This document shows positions 8,519-17,500 of a DNA stretch of 64,000 bases, piece by piece (positions within the stretch are counted from its first letter, which is position 1; each line of letters opens with the position of its first letter). The notes under the pieces were generated by a model that was given only the letters and a program-made list of their open reading frames with translations, searched no databases and had not been told where the DNA came from. A program made the position numbers and the translations under genes. Origin of the DNA: Streptomyces hokutonensis (lineage in GTDB: Bacteria; Actinomycetota; Actinomycetes; Streptomycetales; Streptomycetaceae); contig NZ_BARG01000017.1 in the NCBI RefSeq assembly GCF_000376565.1, forward strand, positions 38,325-102,324, written 5' to 3'.

Positions 8519-9107
8519 CCGCCGTTCTCTGGAGCAGCCCCCACGTGAACTCGGCCGCGCACCGGTGTCGTACGCCCCGCGCGTCCGGCGCGGTGAAGGC
8601 GAGGCCCCAGCGGGTGGGGGCCGTGCCCTCCAGGGGGCGGACGGGGGCGAAGGCGCGGGCCGCCTCGTCGACCGTGCAGGACCAGGGGGTCAGGTCGTCG
8701 AGAGTGCGGAGGGGCGGGGGCGCGGCGCCGGGGGCGCGGACCAGCCATTCGTTCCATACGGCGCCGTTCGGGGCGGTGAGCACCTCGAAGCGGAGGTCGG
8801 GCCACAGCGGGACCGGCCACTGCCAGGCCTCGCACTCCAGGTCGCCGATCTTGCGGTGCACGCTCGATTCCGGGGTGCCGAGGATCGAGCGGTAGCGGGA
8901 GGCGGCGGCCCGGCCTCTCGGGGAGTGCAGCATCGCCTGCCAGCGCTTGTTGGCCTCGCGCATGTCGGCGATCGAGACGCCCAGCTCATGACGGGCGTCC
9001 TCGACCAGGTCCGGGTTGTGGTCCGCCATGCGGCGCAGCAGGACGAGTTGGAAGTCGAGGGGGCTGAAGGGGCTCGCGGGGCGTTTCGCGTCGGGCATGC
9101 GATCCAT
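8508..9107 (-). CDS. Hypothetical protein, last gene of the glycan operon
   Basis: A 199-residue predicted soluble protein that I do not recognise. It has a helical N-terminal part (LDFQLVLLRRMADHNPDLVEDARHEL, shown in part as DFQLVLLRRMADHNPD) and a Trp-rich C-terminal half (CEAWQWPVPLWPDLRFEVL, EFTWGLLQRT). There is no signal peptide or membrane segment. The start is uncertain: ATG at 9107 or 9098. Either overlaps the end of the FkbM gene by more than 110 bases, so a later start is possible. Position suggests co-transcription with the operon to its right. Confidence 0.6.
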   Translation of the reverse strand: MDRMPDAKRPASPFSPLDFQLVLLRRMADHNPDLVEDARHELGVSIADMREANKRWQAMLHSPRGRAAASRYRSILGTPESSVHRKIGDLECEAWQWPVPLWPDLRFEVLTAPNGAVWNEWLVRAPGAAPPPLRTLDDLTPWSCTVDEAARAFAPVRPLEGTAPTRWGLAFTAPDARGVRHRCAAEFTWGLLQRTAVSD

Positions 9108-9918
9108 CGTCGCGCACGGCACTGACATCGGGGCCGCGGCCACCGGGACTGCGGCCGGCGGGGAGGAACAGGACCGAGTTGACGTAACGGGGGCCGCGGG
9201 AGAAGGGCAGGACACGGCGCAACAGGCCTTGCGAGACGACGTACGACGTCCGGGCCTGGTGCTCCTCCAGGGGGAAGGCCGACAGCCGGACCCAGTCCCG
9301 GTTCCTGTCCGGGAGGACCCAGCCCTCATAGCCCAGCAGCGACAGATAGGTCACCACCGGGGCGATCGGCTGGATGCGTGACTCCAGTTCGACGAAGAGC
9401 GCGGGGCGGTCGCGGGCCAGGAGGCCGGTCGCGCCGTGCAGGACGGCCAGTTCGCTGCCGTCCACGTCGATCTTGATGAAGCCGACGTCCTTGAGGCCGA
9501 GCCCGTCGAGCGTGACACAGCGGACGTGCACGGCACGGGCGTGGATGTCCCGGCGGACCAGTGACGACACACCCCGGTCGCCCTCGTCGTCCGGCGGCAG
9601 CCACAGGCGGGCGGTGCCGGGGCGGTCGGAGGCGGCGGCCGGGATCACCCGGGCGTGCGCGGGGGCGGCAGCGGCGAGCAGTCCCGCCAGGTGCGGGACC
9701 GGTTCCACGGTCACGACCTGGCGCGCGTGTCTCCACAGGCGGTGCGTCCAGGGGCCGTACCAGCCGCCGACGTCGACCGCCGTGCCGCAGTCGGGCGGCA
9801 ACAGGTCGGTCAGGCGGGCCAGTTCGGGTTCGAAGCGGGGGTAGACGGCACGGGCGGCGGCGGCTACCAGGCGGGTGGGGAGGAGGGGCGCGAGGCGGGC
9901 GGTGAGAGTGGTTGTCAT
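8986..9918 (-). CDS. FkbM-family methyltransferase
   Basis: The 310-residue protein is a SAM-dependent methyltransferase of the FkbM type, usually an O-methyltransferase acting on sugars or polyketides. Visible motifs are AVDVGGWYGPWT (SAM loop), VVTVEPVP and IKIDVDGSELAVLHG, the FkbM hallmark. The last 50 or so residues are low complexity and lie in the overlap with the next gene, so the functional domain ends near residue 255. Its ATG overlaps the Trm112-like gene by ATGA. In this operon it would methylate a surface sugar; the substrate is unknown. Confidence 0.85.
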   Translation of the reverse strand: MTTTLTARLAPLLPTRLVAAAARAVYPRFEPELARLTDLLPPDCGTAVDVGGWYGPWTHRLWRHARQVVTVEPVPHLAGLLAAAAPAHARVIPAAASDRPGTARLWLPPDDEGDRGVSSLVRRDIHARAVHVRCVTLDGLGLKDVGFIKIDVDGSELAVLHGATGLLARDRPALFVELESRIQPIAPVVTYLSLLGYEGWVLPDRNRDWVRLSAFPLEEHQARTSYVVSQGLLRRVLPFSRGPRYVNSVLFLPAGRSPGGRGPDVSAVRDDGSHARRETPREPLQPPRLPTRPAAPHGGPQPGPGRGRPS

Positions 9919-10124
9919 GGGGCCATCCGTTTGAGGAGTTCCAAGTGCTCGTCGTCGTCGGTCACTTGCTCTCCGGACGAGGGCAGGAGCTGGGGGATGC
10001 CGTCGACGATGGGGTAACGGCGGCGCAGGCGCGGGTTGTAGAGGGCGTCCGTGGGCAGCAGGTGCAGGGGGCCCTTGTCGAGCGGGCAGGCCAGGATCTT
10101 CAGCAGGGGGTCGTCCGGGTTCAT
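9915..10124 (-). CDS. Trm112-like small protein
   Basis: The 69-residue product matches the Trm112/YcaR family: short, with LLKILACPLDKGPLHLL near the N-terminus and RRRYPIVDGIPQLLP near the C-terminus. In eukaryotes Trm112 is a zinc-binding activator of class I methyltransferases; bacterial members are poorly studied. Only one cysteine is present (Cys13), so the classical four-Cys zinc site is missing. It is coupled by four-base overlaps to an FkbM methyltransferase downstream and to a transporter upstream. Partnership with the operon's methyltransferases is a reasonable inference. Confidence 0.85.
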   Translation of the reverse strand: MNPDDPLLKILACPLDKGPLHLLPTDALYNPRLRRRYPIVDGIPQLLPSSGEQVTDDDEHLELLKRMAP

Positions 10125-11038
10125 GGGGGAGTCAACTCCTTGGCCTCGACCGGTTGTTGAGGCGCGTTGTCGTGCTTCGGCATGGTCAGCAGGACGGTGA
10201 CCGCCAGGGTCGTGCCCCCGATCCGCAGGGCCAGGCGCAGTGGGTCGTGCGGCAGCGCCTCGCCGAACGCGAGCGTGCCGAGCACCGCCGTGAACAGGCT
10301 CGTCACCGTCGTGCAGACCGGCACGATCAGCGAGGCGCGGCAGCGCTGCAGCGCCGCCTGGGACATCACCAGGCCGAACGCGCCCGTGCAGAGCAGGAGA
10401 TACGGGTACGGGGAGCGCAGCAGGTCGACCACCGCCCCGCCCAGGTCACTTGTGGTCAGGAAGCTCGACACCCCCTTGATGGCGAGCGAGCTGACCCCGT
10501 ACAACAGGCCCACCGCCACGCCGTATTCGACGCCCGTGGTGGGCAGCCGGTGCCGGTTGGCGGCGCGGCGCTCGGTGGACCGGTACAGCCAGACGCCGGC
10601 CGCCAGCGAGGGCACGCACACCAGCAGGATCAGCGGATAGGGCGCGGCCCGGCTGACGTGGTCCGAGCCCTCCTTCAGCGACAGGACGACCATCAGCAGG
10701 GCGGCGAGGATCGCGCCGAGCGCGTACCGTTCCCGGCCGCTGGTCTCCTCGCCGAGCATCCGCGCCGACAGCAGCACGAGCAGCACCAGACCGGACACGA
10801 AGATGCCCTGCGCGGCGGCGATCGGCAGCGTCCGGTACACGGCGAGCTGCGCGCCGAACCCGGCGGCGAGCGCGAGGGAACCGCCGATCCACAGCGGACT
10901 GCCCAGCACCAGCCGCAGCAGCCTGGCCGGTTGACGGACCGTCACCTCGGGCAGGGCCGTGAGCGCCCGTTTCTCCAGCACGAAACCGGTGCTGTACAGC
11001 ACGTTCGCCAGCAGGGCCGCGGCCACTCCCCACCACAC
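10121..11038 (-). CDS. DMT-superfamily (EamA-like) membrane transporter
   Basis: A 305-residue integral membrane protein with about ten hydrophobic helices. Examples are GVAAALLANVLYSTGFVLEK at the N-terminus and LRIGGTTLAVTVLLT near the C-terminus. The layout fits the drug/metabolite transporter superfamily. In a glycan operon such a protein could export or flip a nucleotide sugar or lipid-linked intermediate, but the substrate is not evident. The gap from the upstream methyltransferase gene is 11 bases and it overlaps the Trm112-like gene by four. Confidence 0.8.
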   Translation of the reverse strand: MWWGVAAALLANVLYSTGFVLEKRALTALPEVTVRQPARLLRLVLGSPLWIGGSLALAAGFGAQLAVYRTLPIAAAQGIFVSGLVLLVLLSARMLGEETSGRERYALGAILAALLMVVLSLKEGSDHVSRAAPYPLILLVCVPSLAAGVWLYRSTERRAANRHRLPTTGVEYGVAVGLLYGVSSLAIKGVSSFLTTSDLGGAVVDLLRSPYPYLLLCTGAFGLVMSQAALQRCRASLIVPVCTTVTSLFTAVLGTLAFGEALPHDPLRLALRIGGTTLAVTVLLTMPKHDNAPQQPVEAKELTPP

Positions 11039-11049
11039 GGCCGCGCCCC

Positions 11050-11778
11050 CTACGTCTTCCGCGCGTGCAGCAGCAGGATCGACGCCAACTGCGGTCTGGC
11101 ACAGGCCAGTCGGTCGAGGGGGCGCAGTGGGCGCGGTACGCCGTGGAAGGGGGCGCCCTTGAGTCCGACGACCTCGAAGCCGGCCGCCGTCACGAACTCC
11201 CGCAGCGCGCGCGGGGTGTAGAGCCGCAGATGTCCTACGACCTCCTTGCCCGGGCGGCCGTGGATCGCGCGCAGGCTCACCTCCGAGAACACGGGCTGGA
11301 CACCCGCGAGCAGCAGGGCGCGGTTGTACCAGGCGGCTAAGTTCGGTGTGGACAGCATGAGATGGCCTCCCGGGCGCAGGACCCGGCGGATCTCGGCGAG
11401 CGCCGTGTCCGGGTCGACGAGATGCTCGATCACCTCGCTGAACAGCACGGCGTCGGCGACGGCCGTGCGCAGCGGCAGCGCGGTGAGTTCCCCACGGACC
11501 GTGTACGGAAGGTGAGTTCGGGCTCGGGTCAGCGCGTCCTGGGACCAGTCGACGCCGATGACGCGGTGGCCGGTGAGGAGGGGCGCGGCGGTGGCCGCCG
11601 CGGTGCCGTCGCCGCAGCCGATGTCGAGCACGGTGCGGGGGTGGTGGGTGGCCGGGCCCAGGGCGGTGGCCAGCACGCGGGCCTGGCGGAGGGTGCGGGA
11701 GGGGCCGGAGGCGACCGGAACGGCGGGGTTCTCGTAGAAGTCGCGGAGGCCGGGGTGGTGCGGGGCGGTGGTCGTCAT
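11050..11778 (-). CDS. Class I SAM methyltransferase
   Basis: A 242-residue methyltransferase with motif I VLDIGCGDGTAAATA, an acidic loop VIGVDWS, motif II-like DAVLFSEVIEHLVDP and the post-motif RRVLRPGGHLMLSTPN. It belongs to the Methyltransf_11/UbiE-like group, often C- or O-methylating sugars, lipids or quinones. The frame stays open far upstream inside other genes. The ATG used here overlaps the upstream stop codon by ATGA and gives the usual domain start. Cytoplasmic; substrate unknown. Confidence 0.85.
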   Translation of the reverse strand: MTTTAPHHPGLRDFYENPAVPVASGPSRTLRQARVLATALGPATHHPRTVLDIGCGDGTAAATAAPLLTGHRVIGVDWSQDALTRARTHLPYTVRGELTALPLRTAVADAVLFSEVIEHLVDPDTALAEIRRVLRPGGHLMLSTPNLAAWYNRALLLAGVQPVFSEVSLRAIHGRPGKEVVGHLRLYTPRALREFVTAAGFEVVGLKGAPFHGVPRPLRPLDRLACARPQLASILLLHARKT

Positions 11779-13064
11779 GCCGCGTGCTCCTCCGTCGTGT
11801 GCAGGTAGTGCTCGAACAGGTCGCGGAGGTGGGCGCCGTCGCCGGGGCCGAGGAGGGTGCGCGACCAGCGCAGGGCCACGTGCAGCCTTCCTGCGGTGGA
11901 GGCGGTGGTCACGGTGAGGCCGCGGGGCATCCGGGCGGGCGCCGAGAACCACACGGCGTGCGCCCGCCCGGCCGGGTCGCCGAAGTCCAGGGCGTACGGG
12001 ATACGGCCGATGTTGCTCAGGAGGGTCGTCGAGGTCCAGGGCGCGGCGGCTCTGCGCAGGCCCCGGGTGAGGGTCGCCCGCCAGGCGACGGGGACGACGG
12101 GAGCCGTCAACAGGGCTGCTCCGTGGCCCAGTTGGGGCCGTGGGAGGGCCTTGAGGGCGCGGGTGCGGGTCGCCGTGCGGTGGAGCAGTTCGCCCATCTC
12201 GGCGGGGTCGGTGGTCAACTCGTGGGGCGCGAAGGTGACTTCGACGAGTCGGGTGCCGTTGCCGATGGGCATGTCCGTGCCCCGGGAGCGGTCGTCCACG
12301 GGCATCGTGATGCGCAGCGGGCGGGGGTGTGCGCCGTGTTCGCGGTTCCAGTGGGCGATCATCAGGGCCGTCGTGACCATGAGTTGGTCGTTCACGGTGT
12401 ACGGGGAGCCCTTGGGGCGGTGCGGGACGGTGAGTTCGGTGAGGAGGAGGCCGTTGCCGCCGGGGGAGGGGTCGGGGGTGCCGGGGGCGACGCGGGCGGG
12501 CGGGGTCCAGACGGACGGCGTGGCCGTGGGGGGTTCGGGGGTGTCCGGGGGGCGGGTCGGTGGGGCGGTCGGGGCGTTGTCCCTGCCGCCGTACAGCTCC
12601 GCTGCGGTGGCCAGGACGCGGAGGCAGGCGGGGCCGTCCAGGGCGGTGTGGTTGACGGTGAGGAGGAGGGCGGTGCCCTGGGGGAGTTCGACGGCTTCCA
12701 GGCGGATGGGCGGGGATGCGGTCAGGGGTGGGGCGTGGTCCAGGGAGCGGGTGCGGGCGTGTTTGAGGGCGTCGCGGGTGGCGGGCGTGAAGGTCGTCAC
12801 CTCCACGTCCGGGTCGTCGGTCAACTCCCATTCGTAGCGGCGGCGGTACCAGGGGCCCGGGGCCTCGCGCATGAGGATGCGGGGGTGGTGGTGCAGGGCC
12901 TGGGTGAAGGCGGTGCGGAGCCGTTCCGGGTCGAGCGGGCCGGGGAGGTGGACCTCTATGTGGACTGTTTCCGGTTCGGTGGACTGGTGGCAGTGGCGGG
13001 CTATTTCGTCGACTGTGGGGAAGGGGATGCGGGTGGGGGAGCGGGGGTGGTCGAGTGTGGTCAT
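11775..13064 (-). CDS. Condensation-type acyltransferase
   Basis: A 429-residue protein of the condensation/PapA/WES acyltransferase superfamily. The catalytic HxxxDG motif is present as LTVNHTALDGPACL, and the second-domain features TMPVDDRSR and LLSNIGRIPYALDF correspond to the DFGWG-like region. Such stand-alone enzymes acylate hydroxyl or amine groups on sugars, lipids or peptides. With its neighbours (AftD-like protein, GT4, methyltransferases) an acyl-decorated glycolipid is plausible. It is coupled on both sides by ATGA overlaps. Confidence 0.8.
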   Translation of the reverse strand: MTTLDHPRSPTRIPFPTVDEIARHCHQSTEPETVHIEVHLPGPLDPERLRTAFTQALHHHPRILMREAPGPWYRRRYEWELTDDPDVEVTTFTPATRDALKHARTRSLDHAPPLTASPPIRLEAVELPQGTALLLTVNHTALDGPACLRVLATAAELYGGRDNAPTAPPTRPPDTPEPPTATPSVWTPPARVAPGTPDPSPGGNGLLLTELTVPHRPKGSPYTVNDQLMVTTALMIAHWNREHGAHPRPLRITMPVDDRSRGTDMPIGNGTRLVEVTFAPHELTTDPAEMGELLHRTATRTRALKALPRPQLGHGAALLTAPVVPVAWRATLTRGLRRAAAPWTSTTLLSNIGRIPYALDFGDPAGRAHAVWFSAPARMPRGLTVTTASTAGRLHVALRWSRTLLGPGDGAHLRDLFEHYLHTTEEHAA

Positions 13065-16000
13065 TGGGGGTCGTCCTTTTGGTGCGGGTCGGTAGGGGCT
13101 GGTCGCGCCCGCGCGGCGGAGCCGCTGATGTCACGGCCCCGCGCCCCTTCAGGGGCCGCTGGTGGTGACGTGGGCTGAGACTCCCCGTGGCCCGGGCCGG
13201 GTGCCGAGATCGTGGGGCCGGACTCGATCGCCCCCGGGCCCTCGCCGGCGTGCAGCTCCTCCCAGGTACTTGGCCTTCCCCCACCCCCCGACGGCTCGCC
13301 CATCGCGCTCGTCCCCCGCTCCCGTTGCGGCAGCGGCGCCGGTGACGCCGGCAGGACCAGCGTCGAGTCCGGGGACTCCGGGGCCCGCCACTCCCGTACG
13401 CTCACCAGCCCCGTGAACAACCCGATCAGCGCGAGGAGTTGGGCCGCGCGGCTGAACGCTCCCTCGCCCGCGCCCACCGGGTCGCCGGCGCCCGTCGCCG
13501 CCACGGTTCCCGCCCCCGCCAGTGCCACGAAGGCGATCGGGACGAGCAACGCGTGGCGGCGGTACGCCAGCAGCGCCAACGCCGGGACCAGCAGGGCGAA
13601 CCAGCCCGCGATCACCACTCCCACCAGGGTCAGTGCCACCGTGCCCAGCCAGAAGCCCGGGAGGGGCGGGGGTGGTTGGAGCTCGTCGGGGTTGGGCTCT
13701 CGGCGGCGCCAGATCACCAGGGCGAGGAGGACTGCCACGGCCGCACCGCTGCCGATGAGGCCTGCCTCGTACGTCGTTGCCGGTGTGTAGGACAGCTTGA
13801 TCGTGCCGCCCGCGCCTGCGGGGACGCGCCAGCCCTGCTGCCAGCCGTCGAGGCGGACCGGGGACAGCTCCTTGCCGTTGAGGGTGGCCTTCCAGCCGTC
13901 GTTGTAGTTCTCGTACGTGGTGAGGTAGGAGGCCGCGCCCGAGCCGACCGTCACCTCGCGGCGGTCGCCGAGCCAGTCCACGACCCGTAGGTCCCGACCG
14001 GTCTCCGTCGCCGGTGTGACAGTTCCCCGGGTGAGTGTCACGTCTGTCAGGGAGAGGGGTCCCGCGTCGCCCGCCTCGACCCGGTGCGTGCCCGACGTCA
14101 GCTCCAACGCCGGGTCGTTCCTGCCCTCCTGACAGAGCGTCACGTCAACCGCCCGGCGCTCCGTCAGGTCCCGTACCGTCCCCGTCACGCTCGTCTGGTA
14201 CAGCTCGCCGTCGACCGCCACCACGGGCCCTTTTCCGCAGGCCAGCGTGAAAGTGCGGGTGGGGTCGGGCTGGGGGGTGCGGTACTGGTCGAGGGCCGGG
14301 ATGTAGGCCTCGGACAGGCCAACGGGGAGTTGGAGGTTCTCGTCGGCCACCGGGTTGTGGAGCGTGAGCGGGGCCGTCTTCGTGATCGTGATGTCGAGGT
14401 GGTCCGTGGTGATCGGGTCGAAGCGGACCATGCCGTTCTCGTCGACGCCGGCGATCGTCGCGCCGTCGGGCGAGCTGATGTCGACCTCGGTCGCCCGGGT
14501 CGACAAACCGCCCGCGGGCGCCAACACCACTTCGCCCACGGCCTGTTTGCCGGTCCAGCTGAGATGGATCGTCGGTCGGTCGCCCGCCACCCAGCCCGTC
14601 GTCAGGTCGCCGTCCGTCAGGTTGCGGGCCGAGAGGCCCGCCCCGAGCGCCGCCGTGGAGTCCGCCGTCGCCGTGATGCGGTGCTGCTGGCCGGGGGCCA
14701 CCTCGTAGAGGAGTTTGTCCAACTCCTCGCCGGGGATCGCCACCGCGCTCGCCTTCATCTCGTACGTTCCCGCCGTCGACGTCGAGAACGTGCGGTGCAG
14801 GCCCGCTTCCGTGCCCGTCGGGGAGAGTCCGGTCGGGTCGGCCGTGCGGTGCAGGGAGATGATCTCGGCGGCCGAGTCGGAGCTGTCCGCGTCGGTGGGG
14901 AGTTTCAGGAGCCGGGTCACCTGGACGTGCGGCAGGGCGATTTCGGAGAAACCCGCGCCGGTGAGTCCGGTGCGGCGGGCCACCGAGTCGACGATCGTCA
15001 GCTTCATCCAACTCGTCGTGCCGGAAGGGGCTTTGACCGTCTGTGTCATGCCGTTCGGCTGGAGGTAGCTGGTCACCGAACCCTTCGCCGTCTCCACCCT
15101 CACCTCCGTCGCCGCCGCCCGCACGCTCTCCTGCGGGAGCGGGGTCACCTTGAACGAACCCGGCATGTCGTACGACCCGCCCGTGAAGCCGATGCGCAGC
15201 CACTGCCCGTTCGGGGAGCCCGCCGCGCCCTCGGCCCACGCGGTGTCGGGGTTGCCGTCGAAGGCGTTCACCGGGTCGAACTGGGGCAGCTGGAACAGCC
15301 AGTTGCCGCTGGAGGACGCCGTCACCGAGCGCGCGCCGCGCAGCTCGGCCACCGTCTGATGGGCGATGCCCTTCGTCGGCAGGATCTGCTTCGGCTTCTT
15401 GCCCGCGTCCTGGACGGCGTCCGGCGCGTTGCGTTCGTCGGGGGTGTACGTGTACGAGGTGTTGGCGTCGACCAGACCGAACCGGGTGTCGGCGCGGCGC
15501 AGTCCGTCGCCGAGGATCTGGAGCGGCGGGGAGCCCAGCCCCGGGTGGTTGTCTCCCGTCAACACCGTTGCCCGGCCCCGGAGTTCGGTCGCGAGGGGGA
15601 GCAGGGACTCCGGTCCGCCGGAGACCACCGCCGTGTCGGCCACCGGCGTCAGGCCCGCCTGGCCCGGCCGTACGACGTCCTTGCTCGTCGGCTCGTAGAT
15701 CTCCACCGCCCGCTGGCGCGGATAGAGGCCCTCGACCTGGAGGGGCGTGTCGTTGGCGATCCGGCCGCCGGTCATGACGGGCCCGAGGCCGGTCACCCGC
15801 TGGTATCCCGACTGCTCCAGGGTGCGCTTCACGGTGGTCGTCGGGACGTAGCCGATCTGGTCGGGGTCGAGGTCGTTGCGGACGACGACGTAGTAGATGC
15901 CGGCCCGGCTCAAGTAGTCGGCCAGGCCCGGGACTTCGCCGCCGGAGTCCAGTGCCTGTTCCACCGCGTCCATCGCGCGCCGGTTGCCGGGGGTGCCCAT

Positions 16001-17500
16001 CGGGACGTAGTCCCGTTCCGCCCAGCGGGAGTCGGCCAGGACATCCAGGGGCTCGTCGATGGGCGAGCCCCAGGTGTAGATGCCGTGCGCGGTCGCCGGG
16101 ACGACCAGGGCGCGGGAGTCGGGGGAGTACTTGTGCAGCCAATCGGCCGTGGACTGCCAGTACTTGGGAAGCTGCTGGAACGAACCCGGGTTCAGGATCG
16201 ACCCGTTGAGATACGGCCACGCGAGACCGGGCAGCACCAGGACCACCGCGATCAGCGGGGCGAGCCGACGCCCCCGGACCGGACGGGCACCCCGCGATTC
16301 GGCGGCCACACCCACCAGGTGGGCCAGGCCCAGGACGAGGGTAAGGGCCAGCCCCGCCTGGAACTTGTAGATGTTGCGGAACGGCACGAGCGGGCCGTTC
16401 AGCCAGTCCTGCACCAGCCCGTGGAAGGGGGCCCCGAACGAGCCGCCGTACCCGGCGAACAGGATCAGCGCGATCGACACCCCGACCAGCACCAGCCAGC
16501 GCCGCTCCGGCATGTCCCGGCGGGCCAGTCCGGCGAGACCGAGCCCCGCCGCGAGTGCCGAGCAGACGATCACGATCACCGAGGAGGCGACCGTCCAGCC
16601 GGCCGGTATCCAGGCCTCCCCGAGGTGCAGATAGGCGACCCAGTCACCGGCTCCGCGCAGCCCCTCCGTCGCCGACATGGTGTCCGTCGTGGTCTGCGAA
16701 GTCTCCACGTAGGGAAGGAAGTTCTCGCCGTAGACACCGAGCATCAGCAGCGGGATCCACCACCATGCCGTAGCCAGAATGACCCCGGGCACCCACCATC
16801 CGATGAGCTTGCGCTGCCGGGGTCCGGCCGGGCGGGACAGCAGATACAGGCCCACCGGGAACAGGGACGCGAGGGTCGCCGCCGCGTTGACCCCGCCCAT
16901 GAACGGGACGATCAGCGCCGAGCGCAGGGCGGCCACACGGGCCGTACAGCGCTCGTTGGTCAGCGGCAGCAGGACCCAGGGGAGGAAGGCGCCGGGCAGT
17001 GCGGCGGCCGAGGTCGAACCGACGACGATCGTGAACACCGGCCACAGCGCGTAGGTGACGGCGGCGAGCAGCCGGGACGCCGGACTCCCGACCCGCAGCC
17101 GCTCGGCCAGCCGCAGCGCGCCCCAGAAGGCCACCGAGACGACCAGTGACAGCCACAGCCGTTCCGCCAGCCACACCGGCAGGTGCACGGCGTGGGCCAG
17201 CCAGTAGAACGGCAGCATCGGCCAGAGATAGCCGGCGTACTGGTCCTGGATACCGCCGAAGGAACCCCGGTCGTGCCACAACTGCCCGAGATCGGAAAGG
17301 AATTGCCCGGGGTCCACGGTGACGCCGAGCTTGGTGTCGAAGGTCTGCCGCCCCGGATGCACGGCCAGGAACAGCACGAACACCACGGCCCAGAACCCCA
17401 GCAGCCAGCGCCACGACCTGGGACCCTCCGGGGGCCCGGCCAGAGTCGTGCTGGTGGGATCGGCCGCCGGGGGCGGAGCCTGGACCGTGGTCGCCGTCAT
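13061..17500 (-). CDS. AftD-like DUF3367 membrane glycosyltransferase
   Basis: The 1479-residue protein resembles mycobacterial AftD, an alpha-(1->3)-arabinofuranosyltransferase of the GT-C fold with a DUF3367 domain and carbohydrate-binding modules. About eleven N-terminal membrane helices (residues about 28-460) include the GT-C signature region FDTKLGVTVDPGQFL, where the catalytic Asp is expected in the first loop. A long extracytoplasmic part (about 470-1330) contains F5/8-type C (discoidin-like) segments such as NAFDGNPDTAWAEG and RNLTDGDLTTGWVAGD. Three or four C-terminal helices follow, then a charged tail. Streptomyces lacks mycobacterial arabinogalactan, so the acceptor must be another envelope polymer. 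The ATG at 17500 overlaps the preceding methyltransferase stop by ATGA. The longer frame upstream is not needed. Confidence 0.85.
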   Translation of the reverse strand: MTATTVQAPPPAADPTSTTLAGPPEGPRSWRWLLGFWAVVFVLFLAVHPGRQTFDTKLGVTVDPGQFLSDLGQLWHDRGSFGGIQDQYAGYLWPMLPFYWLAHAVHLPVWLAERLWLSLVVSVAFWGALRLAERLRVGSPASRLLAAVTYALWPVFTIVVGSTSAAALPGAFLPWVLLPLTNERCTARVAALRSALIVPFMGGVNAAATLASLFPVGLYLLSRPAGPRQRKLIGWWVPGVILATAWWWIPLLMLGVYGENFLPYVETSQTTTDTMSATEGLRGAGDWVAYLHLGEAWIPAGWTVASSVIVIVCSALAAGLGLAGLARRDMPERRWLVLVGVSIALILFAGYGGSFGAPFHGLVQDWLNGPLVPFRNIYKFQAGLALTLVLGLAHLVGVAAESRGARPVRGRRLAPLIAVVLVLPGLAWPYLNGSILNPGSFQQLPKYWQSTADWLHKYSPDSRALVVPATAHGIYTWGSPIDEPLDVLADSRWAERDYVPMGTPGNRRAMDAVEQALDSGGEVPGLADYLSRAGIYYVVVRNDLDPDQIGYVPTTTVKRTLEQSGYQRVTGLGPVMTGGRIANDTPLQVEGLYPRQRAVEIYEPTSKDVVRPGQAGLTPVADTAVVSGGPESLLPLATELRGRATVLTGDNHPGLGSPPLQILGDGLRRADTRFGLVDANTSYTYTPDERNAPDAVQDAGKKPKQILPTKGIAHQTVAELRGARSVTASSSGNWLFQLPQFDPVNAFDGNPDTAWAEGAAGSPNGQWLRIGFTGGSYDMPGSFKVTPLPQESVRAAATEVRVETAKGSVTSYLQPNGMTQTVKAPSGTTSWMKLTIVDSVARRTGLTGAGFSEIALPHVQVTRLLKLPTDADSSDSAAEIISLHRTADPTGLSPTGTEAGLHRTFSTSTAGTYEMKASAVAIPGEELDKLLYEVAPGQQHRITATADSTAALGAGLSARNLTDGDLTTGWVAGDRPTIHLSWTGKQAVGEVVLAPAGGLSTRATEVDISSPDGATIAGVDENGMVRFDPITTDHLDITITKTAPLTLHNPVADENLQLPVGLSEAYIPALDQYRTPQPDPTRTFTLACGKGPVVAVDGELYQTSVTGTVRDLTERRAVDVTLCQEGRNDPALELTSGTHRVEAGDAGPLSLTDVTLTRGTVTPATETGRDLRVVDWLGDRREVTVGSGAASYLTTYENYNDGWKATLNGKELSPVRLDGWQQGWRVPAGAGGTIKLSYTPATTYEAGLIGSGAAVAVLLALVIWRRREPNPDELQPPPPLPGFWLGTVALTLVGVVIAGWFALLVPALALLAYRRHALLVPIAFVALAGAGTVAATGAGDPVGAGEGAFSRAAQLLALIGLFTGLVSVREWRAPESPDSTLVLPASPAPLPQRERGTSAMGEPSGGGGRPSTWEELHAGEGPGAIESGPTISAPGPGHGESQPTSPPAAPEGARGRDISGSAARARPAPTDPHQKDDPQ

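Noticed and set aside
14084..17149. 1021-residue plus-strand open frame
   Set aside because: It is antisense to the AftD-like gene, which has clear membrane and discoidin-like motifs; the frame is His/Arg/Gly low complexity.
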